This document shows, piece after piece, positions 51,499-62,542 of a DNA stretch of 64,000 nt. Under the pieces are notes generated by a model, which was not told the origin of the DNA, did no database searches, and saw only the letters and a list, made by a program, of their open reading frames with translations. Where the stretch lies: contig NZ_FOXJ01000005.1 in NCBI RefSeq assembly GCF_900115685.1, positions 62,001 through 126,000 on the forward strand. The letters are read 5' to 3'. Within the stretch, counting starts at the first letter, position 1. Each line of letters starts with the position of its first letter. The DNA comes from Variovorax sp. 770b2 (GTDB lineage Bacteria; Pseudomonadota; Gammaproteobacteria; Burkholderiales; Burkholderiaceae_C). A program made the position numbers and the translations under genes.

Positions 51499-52446
51499 AT
51501 GCGAATTGCACTCACGGGCGAAGCCCTGATCGATTTCACCGCCAGCCAGGCGGGGACCCTGGCATTCCTCGGCCACGAGGGCGGCTCGCCGCTCAACACG
51601 GCCGTGGCCTGCGCGCGCCTGGGGGTGCACACGGGGTTTTTCACGCAGCTGTCCACCGACCTGTTCGGCGAACGGCTGATGGGCTTCCTGGCAGGCAACG
51701 GCGTGGACACCAGCTTCATCCTGCGCAGCAACGCGCCTTCGACGCTGGCCTTCGTCGAACGCACGCCGGAGACCAACCGCTATGCGTTCTACACGCGCGG
51801 CAGCGCCGATGCGACGTGGTCGCCCGAGCCGCTGCCGCAGCTGCCGGCGGACTGCCGCTTCCTGCACTTCGGTTCGATCTCGCTGCTGCAGGAGCCGGCG
51901 GCAACGCGCATCGCCGACCTCATCACCGCGAACGCCGGGCGCTGCGTGATCGTGTTCGACCCCAACGTGCGGCCCAGCCTGATCCCGGACATGGCCGCGT
52001 TCCGCAACCGCGTGACGAACTGGCTCGCGATGGCAGACCTGGTCAAGCTCAGCGACGAAGACGCCGAGCTGCTCGCCCCCGGCCAGCCGGTCGATGCACT
52101 GGCCGCCGACTGCCTGAAGGCGGGCGCGCGCGCCGTGATCGTCACGCGGGGCGGCGCGGGTGCCACGCTCTGGCGCACGGGGCGCGAGCCGCTGGCCGTG
52201 GCCGCGCCGCGCATCACCGTGGTCGACACCATCGGCGCGGGCGACACCTTCACGGCAGGGCTTTCGGTGTCGCTGCTCGCGCACGGCGTGGAGCACCCGG
52301 CCGAGCTCGGCGAACTCGGCGACGAGGCCTGGACCGAAGTGATGCGCTTCGCTGCCACTGCCGCTGCCCTGAACTGCACCCGCGAGGGCGCGGACCCACC
52401 CACGCTGGAAGCCGTTCACAACGCGCTCGCCCAGGCCGACAATTGA
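51499..52446 (+). CDS. PfkB-family carbohydrate kinase (fructokinase)
   Basis: This 315-residue kinase has the PfkB motifs GGSPLNTAVACARLG near residue 28 and DTIGAGDTFTAG near 250, the latter with the catalytic Asp. In this operon it should phosphorylate fructose made from mannitol or sorbitol to fructose-6-phosphate, equivalent to MtlZ of Pseudomonas fluorescens. Confidence 0.92.
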   Translation: MRIALTGEALIDFTASQAGTLAFLGHEGGSPLNTAVACARLGVHTGFFTQLSTDLFGERLMGFLAGNGVDTSFILRSNAPSTLAFVERTPETNRYAFYTRGSADATWSPEPLPQLPADCRFLHFGSISLLQEPAATRIADLITANAGRCVIVFDPNVRPSLIPDMAAFRNRVTNWLAMADLVKLSDEDAELLAPGQPVDALAADCLKAGARAVIVTRGGAGATLWRTGREPLAVAAPRITVVDTIGAGDTFTAGLSVSLLAHGVEHPAELGELGDEAWTEVMRFAATAAALNCTREGADPPTLEAVHNALAQADN

Positions 52447-52477
52447 GGGCGCCTACAGGTTTCGCCTTTCTGCCGCC

Positions 52478-53437
52478 ATGACGACGTCCACACGCAAACG
52501 TTCGGTCCCCCGTCAGCGCCAACCCGAGCTGGAGCGCGACTTTGCGCGCTCGCCCTCGCTGGGCTACGAGGCGCCCGAAGAAACCGGCCTGGTGCGCTGC
52601 CTGGCGCACGGCTTTCCGAGCCCGCTGGTGCGCTGGCACTTCCATGAAGACTACGAACTGCACCTGATCACCGAGACCTCGGGCAAGGCCTTCATCGGCG
52701 ACTGGATCGGGCCGTTCCAGCCCGGGCACCTGGTGCTCTGCGGGCCGCGGCTGCCTCACAACTGGATCTCGCTCGATGTGCCCGAAGGCGGTGCCGCGGG
52801 GCGCGACCGGGTGATCCAGTTCCGCCACGAGCCCATCGAACGGGCGGCCGCCGAGATCCCCGAGCTGCGCGAAGTGATGCAGTTGCTGGAGCGCGCGCGC
52901 CACGGCATCGAGTTCTTCGGCATGTCGCAGCAGGCGCAGACGCACTGGGACAACATCAAGGCAGCGCGCGGCGTGCGCCGACTCGGCCTGTTCCTCGAGT
53001 TCATGGCCGACCTGGCGCAATGCACCGACTACCGGCTGCTCTCGAGCGTGCAGATGCAGGGCGCGCAGGGCAGCGACGGCGATGCGCAGGTCGACCAGAT
53101 CAACGAGGTCGTCAACCGCATCACCAACAACATGGCCGAGCCGATCGCGATGTCGGACGTGGCGGCCGAGCTGGGCATGAGCGAGAGCCGCTTCAGCCGC
53201 TTCTTCCGGCGCTCCACCGGCAACAGCTTCACCGACTTCGTCAACCGCGTGCGCATCAACAGCGCCTGCCACCTGCTGATGCAGACCGATCACTATGTGA
53301 CCGACATCTGCTATCAGGTCGGCTTCAACAACGTGGCGAATTTCAATCGGCGCTTTCTGGAGATCAAGGGCATGACGCCCAGCGAATTCCGGCGCCAGGC
53401 CGACACCCGTTTCGGCTCGGGCATTTCTTCTTCGTAG
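52478..53437 (+). CDS. AraC-family transcriptional regulator of the polyol operon
   Basis: This 319-residue protein has a cupin-like N-terminal sensing domain (LVRWHFHEDYELHLITE, GPFQPGHLVLCGPRLPHNW) and a C-terminal double HTH (about 210-310), with SDVAAELGMSESRFSRFFRR and DICYQVGFNNVANFNRRFLE. It resembles MtlR of Pseudomonas. It is encoded inside the operon it probably activates; the 21-bp-offset direct repeats at 44121-44151 are its likely target. Confidence 0.92.
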   Translation: MTTSTRKRSVPRQRQPELERDFARSPSLGYEAPEETGLVRCLAHGFPSPLVRWHFHEDYELHLITETSGKAFIGDWIGPFQPGHLVLCGPRLPHNWISLDVPEGGAAGRDRVIQFRHEPIERAAAEIPELREVMQLLERARHGIEFFGMSQQAQTHWDNIKAARGVRRLGLFLEFMADLAQCTDYRLLSSVQMQGAQGSDGDAQVDQINEVVNRITNNMAEPIAMSDVAAELGMSESRFSRFFRRSTGNSFTDFVNRVRINSACHLLMQTDHYVTDICYQVGFNNVANFNRRFLEIKGMTPSEFRRQADTRFGSGISSS

Positions 53438-53460
53438 TCAGAAAAAGCAGGGAGTTCATC

Positions 53461-54939
53461 TTGTATCTGGGACTCGACCTCGGCACGTCCGAGCTCAAGG
53501 CGCTGTTGCTCGCCGAGGATCACCGCATCGTCGGCGTGGCGCGCGCGGCACTCACGGTCGATCGGCCGCAACCGCTCTGGTCGGAGCAGGCGCCCAGCCA
53601 GTGGTGGCAGGCGCTCGAAGAGGTCATGGCACAGCTTCTGGACTCGCATCCAGAAGCGCTGGCTGCCGTGCGCGCCATTGGCCTGTCGGGCCAGATGCAC
53701 GGCGCGACGCTGCTCGATGCGGCGGGCGAGGTGTTGCGTCCTGCCATTCTCTGGAACGACGGGCGCAGCGGCGTGCAGTGCGAGGAACTCACGCGCGCCG
53801 TGCCGCGCCTGGGCGAGATCGCGGGCAACCTCGCGATGCCAGGCTTCACCGCGCCCAAGCTGCTGTGGGTGCGCGAGCACGAGCCTGAAATATTCAAGCG
53901 CACGGCACGCGTGCTGTTGCCCAAGGACTGGCTGCGCTTCATGCTCAGCGGCGAGGCCGTCAGCGAGATGTCGGATGCGGCCGGCACGCTGTGGCTCGAC
54001 GTGGGCGCGCGCGACTGGTCCGACGAGCTGCTCGCGGCCACGGGTCTGACGCGCGATCACATGCCGCGGCTGGTCGAGGGCAGCGAGGTGTCGGCGAAGC
54101 TCAAGCCCGAGCTGGCGGCGCGTTGGGGCGTGGGCAGTGGTGCCGTGCGTGCCGTGCTCATCGCCGGTGGCGCGGGCGACAACGCGGCGAGCGCGGTCGG
54201 CATGGGGCTGGTCGAGCCGGGGCAGGGCTTCGTGTCGCTCGGCACGTCGGGCGTGGTGTTCGTCTCGACCGATCGCTTTCTTCCGAACCCCGCGCAGGCG
54301 ATGCATGCCTTCTGCCACGCACTGCCCAAGCGCTGGCACCAGATGTCGGTGATGCTCTCGGCCGCGAGCGCGGTGAGCTGGGCCGCGAAGACATTCAGGT
54401 TCGCCGACGAGGCTGCGCTGCTCGAAGCGGCGGCATCGGTCGCGCTCGCGGACCGGGCGCGCTGCCCGCTGTTCCTACCGTACCTGTCGGGCGAGCGCTC
54501 GCCGCACAACAACCCGAATGCGCAGGGCGCGCTGTTCGGCCTGACGCATGCGCACGGTCCCGCGGAAATCGCCTATGCCGTGGTGGAAGGGGTGAGCTTC
54601 GGATTGCGCGATGGCTTCGACACCCTGCGCCTGCCGGCCGACATGCCGCTGCGCGAAGTCGCCCTGGTGGGCGGCGGTGCGCGCAGCATCTGGTGGGGCC
54701 AGTTGCTAGCCGACATCTTCCAGGTGCCGCTCACGCTCTATGCGGGCAGCGAGACGGGCGGCGCGCTCGGCGCGGCGCGGCTTGCATGGCTGGCCGATGG
54801 CGGTGCGGTGGCCGAGGTGTGCGCGCTGCCGCCGGTCAGGCAGAAGCTGACGCCTTCGTCCGAAGGGATCGATGGGCACAAGACGCGGCACGCACGCTTC
54901 CAGGTGCTGTACATGGCGTTGCGCGACCAGTTCCGCTGA
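53461..54939 (+). CDS. xylB: Xylulokinase
   Basis: XylB phosphorylates D-xylulose to xylulose-5-phosphate. The 492-residue FGGY kinase has LYLGLDLGTSELKALLL, GLSGQMHGATLLDAAG, ILWNDGRSG, PKDWLRFMLSGE, GGAGDNAASAVGMG and FLPYLSGERSPHNNPNAQG. The start is a TTG at 53461 preceded by GGGAG, because the family N-terminus begins right there and no ATG is nearby. It completes the D-arabinitol branch begun by the polyol dehydrogenase. Confidence 0.95.
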   Translation: MYLGLDLGTSELKALLLAEDHRIVGVARAALTVDRPQPLWSEQAPSQWWQALEEVMAQLLDSHPEALAAVRAIGLSGQMHGATLLDAAGEVLRPAILWNDGRSGVQCEELTRAVPRLGEIAGNLAMPGFTAPKLLWVREHEPEIFKRTARVLLPKDWLRFMLSGEAVSEMSDAAGTLWLDVGARDWSDELLAATGLTRDHMPRLVEGSEVSAKLKPELAARWGVGSGAVRAVLIAGGAGDNAASAVGMGLVEPGQGFVSLGTSGVVFVSTDRFLPNPAQAMHAFCHALPKRWHQMSVMLSAASAVSWAAKTFRFADEAALLEAAASVALADRARCPLFLPYLSGERSPHNNPNAQGALFGLTHAHGPAEIAYAVVEGVSFGLRDGFDTLRLPADMPLREVALVGGGARSIWWGQLLADIFQVPLTLYAGSETGGALGAARLAWLADGGAVAEVCALPPVRQKLTPSSEGIDGHKTRHARFQVLYMALRDQFR

Positions 54940-54955
54940 ACCGCACGCGCAATGA

Positions 54956-54984
54956 AAAAGGGCCGCTTGCGCGGCCCTTTTTGT
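54956..54984. terminator. Bidirectional terminator between xylB and groL
   Basis: AAAAGGGCCGC-TTGC-GCGGCCCTTTTT, an 11-bp stem with flanking A and T runs, between the convergent polyol operon and groESL. Confidence 0.92.
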
Positions 54985-55010
54985 TTTGGTGAGCAGTGCT
55001 CAGCCGGGCA

Positions 55011-56663
<1,653 letters not shown>

Positions 56664-56715
56664 GATGAATTAACTCCGAATGGATTGGATTTGAATGGAT
56701 CGAAAGGGAGAAGAC

Positions 56716-57006
56716 TTACTTCTCGACGACTGCGAACAGGTCGTCTTCCTTCATCACGAGCAGTTCGTCGCCGTCGACCTTGACGGTCTGGCCGCTGTAC
56801 TTGCCGAACAGGACGCGGTCGCCGACCTTGACGGTCAGTGCGGTCAGTTCGCCCTTGTCGGTGCGCTTGCCCGGGCCCACGGCCAGGACTTCACCCTGAT
56901 CGGGCTTTTCGGCGGCTGCGTCGGGGATGACGATGCCAGAGGCGGTCTTGGTTTCGCTGTCGATACGCTTGACGATCACGCGATCGGCCAAAGGACGAAG
57001 TTTCAT
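56716..57006 (-). CDS. groS: Co-chaperonin GroES (10 kDa)
   Basis: This 96-residue protein is a typical GroES: MKLRPLADRVIVKRIDSETKTASGIVIPD, mobile loop, and the VLFGKYSGQTVKVDGDELLVMKEDD region. GGAG precedes the ATG at 57006 by 6 nt. First gene of the heat-shock operon, with a CIRCE element about 95 bp upstream. Confidence 0.99.
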   Translation of the reverse strand: MKLRPLADRVIVKRIDSETKTASGIVIPDAAAEKPDQGEVLAVGPGKRTDKGELTALTVKVGDRVLFGKYSGQTVKVDGDELLVMKEDDLFAVVEK

Positions 57007-57099
57007 TGCATCTCCTGGATATGGATAAGAAACGGGTTTTGTGGTCGGGCGCCGGACCCGGAGGTTGGCGACCCATCGACTGGGTGCGAGGGCTCTCTG

Positions 57100-57126
57100 T
57101 TAGCACTCATCATCAGCGAGTGCTAA
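57100..57126. promoter_or_regulatory. CIRCE element (HrcA operator) of groESL
   Basis: Exact match to TTAGCACTC-N9-GAGTGCTAA, bound by the HrcA repressor. It sits immediately downstream of the -10 hexamer at 57126-57131, in the position to block initiation. Confidence 0.97.
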
Positions 57127-57154
57127 TCATAAGGGCAATCGATGGCCTTTCAAG
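57126..57154 (-). promoter_or_regulatory. groESL promoter with overlapping sigma70 and sigma32 signals
   Basis: On the minus strand TTGAAA (57148-57153) and TATGAT (57126-57131), spaced 16 bp, make a good sigma70 promoter. The same -35 read as CTTGAAA with CCTTATGA after 13 bp fits a sigma32 heat-shock promoter. This gives dual control with the CIRCE element. Confidence 0.75.
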
Positions 57155-57181
57155 GCCCGGGGGTTGCCGGCGGCCGGTTGC

Positions 57182-58771
57182 TTACAACTGGTCCGTGGGC
57201 ACGAACCACGAGAAAAGCAGCAATTGCAGCCGGGTCAGCATGCTCGAATCGGGCTCGCTGTCGAGCACCTCGTTGTTGACGTCGCCGGTGCCGATCCACT
57301 CTACGTTCTGGCCATCGGGCTTGAGCACCACGCGGTAAACGCCTTCGATGTCGTCCAGCTGGTAGGCGAAAAGCAGCGCCTGCGTCAGGTCGAAGCTGCG
57401 CACGCGCACGCCGAACTCGGTGTTCAGCCGGGCCGAGCGCGGGTCAAGGTTCATGGAGCCGAGCAGCACCCATTGGCGGTCGACCAGCGCCAGCTTGGCG
57501 TGCAGGCGGCCGCGCGCCTTCTTGAGCAGGTCGCGGAACTGGCCGCTGCGCTTGAGCTGCTGCGTGCTGACCTCGTACAGGTTCACGCCCAGCTTGAGCA
57601 TGTCGACGCGGTAGCGGTTGTAGTTGATGTTGACCAGCGGCTCGTCGCTGTCGGCGAGCGAGTTGGTGATGACCGTGATATTGATTCCGTGCTCCCGCCC
57701 CATGCGGATGCGGGCCATGCCCTCGTCGCCCGGGATGAAGTAGGGCGAGATCACCACCACGTTCGACTGCGCGGTGGCCAGCATCTCGTGGAAGCGCTGC
57801 GCGAGCGATTCGGTCGGGTGCGCCATGACGCCCAGGGCCTTGTTGGGGCTGTCGGCCGTGGCATTCGCTTCCGCGCGCATCCACTTCGCCTCGTCGATGT
57901 TCGCAAGCTGCGCAGCCAGCGGCGGATCGCCCAGCAGGTCGGTGGCGGGCAGCGGGTCGGGTGGCGGGGCGTACGGCGAGGAGGTGTCGGCGTCGAATGC
58001 GGACTTCAGCTCGTCGGCCGTGCGGCTCGTGCCGGCGACCCGCTGCAGCGGGTAGACCACGTCGCTGTTCCAGTAGGTGTCGAAGATGGCTGCCGACTCC
58101 GGAACCACCGGGCCGGCCATGAGCACTTCGAAGTCGATGAAGTTCGCGCTCTCGCTGCGCAGGAAATACTCGTCGGCCAGGTTGCGGCCTCCGGCGATGG
58201 CCATGGCGCCATCGGCCACGAACAGCTTGTTGTGCATGCGGTGGTTGAGCCGCCGGAAGTCGCCGAAGAACTCCAGCCATCGCCCGGACGAGTGGTCGCG
58301 CATGTTCACGAACGGGTTGAAGAGCCGGACTTCGGCGTTGGGCTCGACGGCCAGGCCCAGCAGGAGGCGGTCCATGCCGGCCGTATAGAAGTCGTCGAGC
58401 AGCAGGCGCACGCGCACGCCGCGCCGCGCGGCATCGCGCAATTCGCGCAGCAGGAGCCGGCCGGTCTTGTCGTTGCCCAGCTGGTAGGTCTGCACGTCGA
58501 GCGAGGACTGGGCGCGCCGGATGAGTTCCAGCCGCGCGTCGAGTGCATAGGAAGCCTCGATCAGCGGCCGGAGGCTGGAGAGCCCGTCGGGCGGCGTGTT
58601 CAGGCGGATGGCCGCGCGGCCGAGCGCGGTGGCGGGGGAGGCCGCGATGGCCTGGGCCGGCGGCTCGGGCGTGCGCGGCGGGAGCCCGGCGCAGCCGGTC
58701 AGCACAAGCGCAATCAGCAGCAGGGCCGGGGCGCGCAGCGCAGGAAACAGAAGGGCAATGAGCTTGTGCAT
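57182..58771 (-). CDS. Phospholipase D-family lipoprotein (cardiolipin synthase C-like)
   Basis: This 529-residue protein has two PLD motifs: HNKLFVADGAMAIAGGRN and HAKLALVDRQWVLLGSMN (HxKxxxxD). The N-terminus is a lipoprotein signal with lipobox LTGC near residue 24, so it should be anchored in the membrane facing the periplasm. The layout resembles ClsC-type cardiolipin synthases. ATG 58771 is chosen because it gives a proper signal peptide; 58807 is an alternative. The promoter must lie in the 150 bp shared with the divergent siderophore receptor. Confidence 0.88.
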   Translation of the reverse strand: MHKLIALLFPALRAPALLLIALVLTGCAGLPPRTPEPPAQAIAASPATALGRAAIRLNTPPDGLSSLRPLIEASYALDARLELIRRAQSSLDVQTYQLGNDKTGRLLLRELRDAARRGVRVRLLLDDFYTAGMDRLLLGLAVEPNAEVRLFNPFVNMRDHSSGRWLEFFGDFRRLNHRMHNKLFVADGAMAIAGGRNLADEYFLRSESANFIDFEVLMAGPVVPESAAIFDTYWNSDVVYPLQRVAGTSRTADELKSAFDADTSSPYAPPPDPLPATDLLGDPPLAAQLANIDEAKWMRAEANATADSPNKALGVMAHPTESLAQRFHEMLATAQSNVVVISPYFIPGDEGMARIRMGREHGINITVITNSLADSDEPLVNINYNRYRVDMLKLGVNLYEVSTQQLKRSGQFRDLLKKARGRLHAKLALVDRQWVLLGSMNLDPRSARLNTEFGVRVRSFDLTQALLFAYQLDDIEGVYRVVLKPDGQNVEWIGTGDVNNEVLDSEPDSSMLTRLQLLLFSWFVPTDQL

Positions 58772-58903
58772 GAGGCCTGCAAGCACGGAAAAACGTGCCC
58801 GCGGCATCGTAGCCGCTCTGCTTCGGGCCGAGGACGCGAATTCGCAACGCAACTCCCTTCGCCGCGTTGGGGATTGGGCCGATTGAGACTTTGTGACTAT
58901 TAA

Positions 58904-58922
58904 AATGAGAATAATTCTTAAT
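58904..58922. promoter_or_regulatory. Fur box upstream of the siderophore receptor
   Basis: The 19-bp AATGAGAATAATTCTTAAT-like sequence has the perfect core AGAAT-A-ATTCT (58908-58918) of a Fur operator, 22 bp before the receptor start, and is markedly AT-rich in a GC-rich genome. Iron-repressed expression of the downstream three-gene set is predicted. Confidence 0.85.
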
Positions 58923-58944
58923 TGACAATTGGAGTGGAGCAGGA

Positions 58945-61041
58945 ATGAAGAGGACGTTGGTGCGGCGCAGGGCCGCTTCGGTACTGGTGGGATGCATGGC
59001 GATCTCTGTGCAGCACCAGGTGTTGGCCCAGGACGCAGCCCAGAGTTCGCTGTCTGAAATACGGGTCGACGCGAACGCCGCCCCCGAAACCGCCACGACG
59101 CCCGTCATCGGCTACCGCGCGAAGAACGCCGTCACCGCCACCAAGACCGACACGCCGCTGTCCGAGACGCCCCAATCCGTGACCGTCGTGACGCGCGACC
59201 AGATCGTCGACCAGGGCGCGACCAACCTGCAGGACGCGCTCAACTACGCTGCCGGCGTGCGCTCCGATGCCTACGGCCTCGACTCCCGGACCGACTCGGT
59301 GCGCGTGCGCGGCGCCTATCCCGACATCTATCTGGACGGCCTGCGCCAAGCCTACGGCTACTACACCAGCACCACCCGCACCGAGCCCTACACGCTGGAG
59401 CGGCTCGAAGTGCTGCGCGGCCCCTCGGGCATGCTGTTTGGCGCGGGCACGGCCGCGGGCGTGGTCAACATGGTCAGCAAGCGGCCGCTGCAGGAGGCCC
59501 AGCGCGAAGTGGGTGTGCAGTTCGGCAGCTTCGGCCGCAGGCAGATCCAGGCCGACCTGACCGGCCCGCTCAACGCCGACGGCTCCCTGTCGTACCGGCT
59601 GATCGCCGTGGAGCGCAAGTCCGACACCCAGGTCGACTACGTGCCCGACGACCGCAGCCTGATCGCCCCTTCGCTCACCTGGCGGCCCAACGCGGCGACC
59701 TCGCTCACGCTGCAGGGCCTGTGGCAAAAAGACAAGAGCGGCAGCAGCTCGCAGTTCCTGCCCTGGGAGGGCACCTTGCTGCCGAACCCGAACGGACGCC
59801 TGCCGGGCAGCCGTTTCATCGGCGAGCCGGGCGATTTCTACAACAGCGAGCGCAAGACCTTCGGCTGGCTGTTCGAGCACAAGTTCAACGACAACTGGAC
59901 CGTGCGGCAGAACTTCCGCTACGCGCAGAACGAAAACGCCAACCAGTACCACTATGGCGCCGCGTTCAGCGGGTTCGACAGCTGGTCCAGCGACCCGGTC
60001 TCCAAGCGCGTGCTGGGCCGCTACTTCGACAACCAGCTGACCCTCAACCGCACCCAGACGCTGGACAACCACGTCGAAGGCCATTTCCAGACGGGCGCCC
60101 TCAAGCACACGCTGCTGGTGGGCGCGGATTTCGCGCGCCAGCGCGAGAACGTCTGGAGCGGCACGACCGTCGACACCATCGACGTCTACGCGCCGGTCTA
60201 CGGCCATCGCGACGTGCCCGACGCCGTCGCGCTGCCGCGCACCCGCCAGCGCCAGACCGGCCTGTACCTGCAGGACCAGATCAAGCTGGACAACTGGATC
60301 CTGGTGGCGGGCCTGCGCCACGACAAGGCTGTGTCCAGTGCCGCGGGCAGCGACGAGCAGAAGAGCAGCGCCACCACCAAGCGCTTGGGCCTGATGTACG
60401 CCTCGCCCTCGGGCTGGTCGCCCTACGTGAGCTACAGCGAGTCGTTCACGCCGCAGTCGCCGCGCCAGGGGCGCATCTTCACGCCGCTGCGCGGCGAGCA
60501 ATGGGAAGTGGGCGTCAAGTACGAACCCAAGGACCGTGCCCTGGCCTTCAGTGCCGCGGTGTACGACCTGCGCGAGAAGAACCAGATCGTCGAGGAACAG
60601 CCGAACGTGTTCTCGCAGCGCGGCCTCACCAAGACCAAGGGCGTCGAGCTCGAAGCCAAGGGCTCGATCGGCCGCGACCTGGACCTGGTCGCCCACTACA
60701 ACTACACCGACGCCGACGCGCAGATCGAGGGCCTGCCCAAGCACCAGGCCAGCGTCTGGGCGAAGTACAGGTTCTCCATCGGTGGCGTGAACGGCTTCTC
60801 GGCCGGCGCCGGCGTGCGCCTGATGAGCTCGTTCCGCGACACGCAGTTCGGCGTCGGCCCGCGCGTGCCGGGCATCGCGCTGGCAGACCTCGTGTTCGCC
60901 TATGACACCGCCAACTGGCGCTACGCGCTCAACATCAACAACGTGACGGACAAGGTGTACTTCAGCACCTGCCTGTCGCGCGGCGACTGCTGGTACGGCT
61001 CGCGCCGCAACGTCGTCGCGAGCGCCACCTACCGCTTCTAA
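58945..61041 (+). CDS. TonB-dependent siderophore receptor (FhuA/FoxA-like)
   Basis: This 698-residue outer-membrane receptor has a signal peptide, a TonB-box-like segment near SEIRVDAN, a plug domain with SVTVVTRDQIVDQGATNLQDAL and LEVLRGPSGMLFGAGTAAGVVNMVSKRPL, and a beta-barrel ending SATYRF with C-terminal Phe. It belongs to the TIGR01783-type siderophore group, which takes up hydroxamates such as ferrioxamine or ferrichrome. The Fur box directly upstream supports an iron role. Confidence 0.93.
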   Translation: MKRTLVRRRAASVLVGCMAISVQHQVLAQDAAQSSLSEIRVDANAAPETATTPVIGYRAKNAVTATKTDTPLSETPQSVTVVTRDQIVDQGATNLQDALNYAAGVRSDAYGLDSRTDSVRVRGAYPDIYLDGLRQAYGYYTSTTRTEPYTLERLEVLRGPSGMLFGAGTAAGVVNMVSKRPLQEAQREVGVQFGSFGRRQIQADLTGPLNADGSLSYRLIAVERKSDTQVDYVPDDRSLIAPSLTWRPNAATSLTLQGLWQKDKSGSSSQFLPWEGTLLPNPNGRLPGSRFIGEPGDFYNSERKTFGWLFEHKFNDNWTVRQNFRYAQNENANQYHYGAAFSGFDSWSSDPVSKRVLGRYFDNQLTLNRTQTLDNHVEGHFQTGALKHTLLVGADFARQRENVWSGTTVDTIDVYAPVYGHRDVPDAVALPRTRQRQTGLYLQDQIKLDNWILVAGLRHDKAVSSAAGSDEQKSSATTKRLGLMYASPSGWSPYVSYSESFTPQSPRQGRIFTPLRGEQWEVGVKYEPKDRALAFSAAVYDLREKNQIVEEQPNVFSQRGLTKTKGVELEAKGSIGRDLDLVAHYNYTDADAQIEGLPKHQASVWAKYRFSIGGVNGFSAGAGVRLMSSFRDTQFGVGPRVPGIALADLVFAYDTANWRYALNINNVTDKVYFSTCLSRGDCWYGSRRNVVASATYRF

Positions 61042-61074
61042 ACTGCGCCTTCAACCAAACAGAGCCACGACGAC

Positions 61075-62274
61075 ATGAACAGCCGAAAGATCAAGACCTG
61101 GGCCTGGGTGCACAAGTGGAGCAGCCTCGTGTGCACGGTGTTCATGCTGCTCCTGTGCATCACCGGGCTGCCGCTGATCTTCCACCACGAGATCGGCCAC
61201 CTGCTGGGCACCGAGGTCGAGGCGCCCAAGATGCCGGCCAACACGCCGCGCATCAGCCTGGACAAGGTGCTGGAGATCGCCAAGGCCAAGCACCCCGACC
61301 GCGTGGTGCAGTTCGCCTCGCAGCCCGAGGACGACGACGGCCTGTGGTTCGTCACGCTCACGCCCACGCCCGAGCCCACCGACGACTTCAAGTCGGTCGC
61401 GGTCGATGCGCGCACCGGCGTCGTGCTGGCCCAGCCCAAGTTCGACGAGGGCTTCATGTACGTGATGTTCAAGCTGCACGTGGACCTGTTCGCGGGGCTG
61501 GCGGGCAAGCTCTTCCTGGGCTTCATGGGCCTCTTGCTGCTGGTGGCCATCGTCTCGGGCGTGGTGCTGTATTCGCCCTTCATGCGCAAGCTGGACTTCG
61601 GCACCGTGCGGCGCGAGAAGCGCCCGCGCCTGAAGTGGCTCGACCTGCACAACCTGCTGGGCGTGGTCACGCTGGTGTGGCTGTTCGTGGTGGGTTCCAC
61701 CGGCATGATCAACACGTGGGCCGATCTGGTCATCAAGTACTGGCAGTACGACCAGCTCAGCGCGCTGCTCACGCCCTACAAGAACGAGCCGATCGTGCCC
61801 GCGGCCGAACGCGGCTCGGTGCAGCGGTCGATGGACGAGGCCATGCAGCGCACGCCCGGCATGAAGCTGTCGTTCATCGCGTTCCCCGGCACCTCGTTCT
61901 CCAGCCCGCACCACAACACCTTCTTCATGCGCGGCAACGAGCCCTTCACCTCCAAGCTCCTGCAGCCGGTGCTGGTCGACGCCAAGACCGCGGAAGTGAC
62001 GGCGGCGCCGAAGATGCCCTGGTACCTCACGGCGCTCCTGGTGTCGCAGCCGCTGCACTTCGGCGACTACGGCGGCATGCCGATGCAGATCCTCTGGGCG
62101 TTGCTGGACATCGCCACCATCATCGTGCTGGGCAGCGGGCTCTACCTCTGGCTCAAGCGCGGCAACACCGTGCCGGCCAAGGCGAGCTCGACCGCGCCTG
62201 CCACGGAGCGCGCGCCACCCACGGCATCGGGCCCGCAGCCCGACCCGGCACCGGCCATGAAGGTGCAGGCATGA
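61075..62274 (+). CDS. PepSY-associated transmembrane protein (iron-uptake type)
   Basis: This 399-residue inner-membrane protein has four helices (about 12-32, 140-165, 190-212, 335-355) and periplasmic PepSY-like domains. His residues in membrane segments (WVHKWSSL; LHNLLGVVTLVW) resemble ferric-siderophore reductase-like PepSY proteins. It is 33 bp downstream of the siderophore receptor and overlaps the next small gene by ATGA. A role in reductive release of iron from siderophore is inferred from context. Confidence 0.88.
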   Translation: MNSRKIKTWAWVHKWSSLVCTVFMLLLCITGLPLIFHHEIGHLLGTEVEAPKMPANTPRISLDKVLEIAKAKHPDRVVQFASQPEDDDGLWFVTLTPTPEPTDDFKSVAVDARTGVVLAQPKFDEGFMYVMFKLHVDLFAGLAGKLFLGFMGLLLLVAIVSGVVLYSPFMRKLDFGTVRREKRPRLKWLDLHNLLGVVTLVWLFVVGSTGMINTWADLVIKYWQYDQLSALLTPYKNEPIVPAAERGSVQRSMDEAMQRTPGMKLSFIAFPGTSFSSPHHNTFFMRGNEPFTSKLLQPVLVDAKTAEVTAAPKMPWYLTALLVSQPLHFGDYGGMPMQILWALLDIATIIVLGSGLYLWLKRGNTVPAKASSTAPATERAPPTASGPQPDPAPAMKVQA

Positions 62275-62471
62275 CGGCGCACCACAAGACGCCGCACCAG
62301 TCCTTCCGGCGCATGTGGGGCTGGCCGATCGCGCTCGGCGTGCTGACGGCCATCGGACTGATCTCGGCGCTGTTCAGCGACGGTGGGTTCGGCGACATGC
62401 TGGCCTGGGTCGCGCTCGGCATCCCGGTCGTCGTGTGCGGCTGGTACGGCTGGCGACGACAGGCGAGATAG
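62271..62471 (+). CDS. Small membrane protein after the PepSY gene
   Basis: This 66-residue protein has two helices (GWPIALGVLTAIGLISALFS and MLAWVALGIPVVVCGWYGW) and a basic tail WRRQAR. It is translationally coupled to the PepSY gene (ATGA overlap). I do not recognise the family; it probably works with the PepSY protein. A CCCTCGCC/GGCGAGGG hairpin (62480-62487 with 62506-62513) follows it. Confidence 0.75.
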   Translation: MTAHHKTPHQSFRRMWGWPIALGVLTAIGLISALFSDGGFGDMLAWVALGIPVVVCGWYGWRRQAR

Positions 62472-62542
62472 CCGAGGTCCCCTCGCCCTCGTCGGGTTCC
62501 CGCTAGGCGAGGGCATCGGCGCACCAACGCAGAATCGGTGCG

